Positions 13,565 through 13,621 of a stretch of DNA of 13,621 nucleotides are shown here, piece after piece. Source of the stretch: Anaerolineae bacterium (GTDB lineage Bacteria > Chloroflexota > Anaerolineae > B4-G1 > SLSP01); NCBI GenBank assembly GCA_016934645.1, contig JAFGSL010000633.1, positions 1 to 13,621 of the forward strand, given 5' to 3'. A model generated the notes under the pieces. The model made no database searches, was not told the origin of the DNA, and saw nothing but the letters and a program-made list of their open reading frames with translations. Numbering within the stretch: the first letter of the stretch is position 1; each line of letters begins with the position of its first letter. The position numbers were made by a program, and so were the translations under genes.

Positions 13565-13621
13565 ATGCCACCAAGATACTATGCCACCGTCGCGTGCCCG
13601 GTCTGCGGTACGCGCTTTCAA
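13565..13621 (+). CDS. CpXC-like zinc-ribbon protein, N-terminus only (cut by window end)
   Basis: Only 19 codons are present: MPPRYYATVACPVCGTRFQ. The CPVCG pair of cysteines near the N-terminus followed by an aromatic residue matches the opening of CpXC-domain proteins, which carry a CPxC motif and are common in Chloroflexota. Their function is not established; metal binding is presumed. The start is secure given AAGGAG 8 nt upstream. The rest of the gene lies beyond the window, so the family call rests on very little sequence. Confidence 0.6.
   Translation, partial: MPPRYYATVACPVCGTRFQ

Noticed and set aside
1..13621. CRISPR array, tRNA, rRNA or transposase gene
   Set aside because: No regularly spaced direct repeats with unique spacers, no cloverleaf or rRNA-like conserved segments, and no DDE or tyrosine/serine recombinase-like frame were seen on either strand.

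Overview
The window most likely comes from a Chloroflexota (Chloroflexi) bacterium, probably of the Anaerolineae/Caldilineae kind. This is inference from gene content: a secreted GH44 glycosidase ending in the short 'YLPIVLR' tail I associate with Chloroflexota exported proteins, a GAF-PAS soluble histidine kinase, and a CpXC-type cysteine protein beginning at the right edge. Coding DNA is GC-rich; the left edge is more AT-rich.

Layout. Positions 1-495 hold no convincing gene. They contain a 240-bp TA-bounded inverted-repeat element (a candidate MITE) carrying several hairpins, and a second perfect 16-bp hairpin just past the end of the first gene. Positions 496-915 (minus) encode a small two-helix membrane protein with a His/Trp-rich tail. 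Its upstream region carries four tandem 11-bp repeats, which look like an OmpR/PhoB-type operator. From about 7926 down to 1106 there is a minus-strand gene train in transcription order: ABC half-exporter (6053-7798), APH(6)/StrB-like aminoglycoside kinase (5182-6033), second ABC half-exporter (3319-5154), and a secreted GH44 endoglucanase/xyloglucanase-like enzyme (1106-3268). The two ABC halves have complementary NBD defects, which predicts a heterodimeric exporter with one degenerate and one catalytic ATP site. With the kinase between them, the module resembles a phosphorylate-and-export arrangement for an aminoglycoside-like compound.

A short divergent promoter region (7799-8000) separates this train from a plus-strand operon. 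It contains a TATAAT box on the minus strand, a TTGTCA-16-TAGAAT promoter on the plus strand, and three tandem 15-bp repeats that each carry a Shine-Dalgarno sequence. The plus operon encodes three complex-I/Hyf-like membrane proteins joined by ATGA overlaps: NuoL/HyfB-like (8001-9566), double-NuoK/HyfE-like (9563-10237) and NuoN/HyfF-like (10234-11754). After an 11-bp gap follows a soluble GAF-PAS histidine kinase (11766-13484). No quinone-binding, Fe-S or hydrogenase subunits are present, and several lysines/glutamates central to proton transfer in canonical subunits are replaced. A membrane-arm-only complex co-transcribed with a sensor kinase is the best candidate here for an undescribed system. 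The start of a CpXC-like gene (13565 onward) closes the window.

I saw no rRNA, tRNA, CRISPR array or transposase gene. Family assignments are by motif reading only; no database search was possible.
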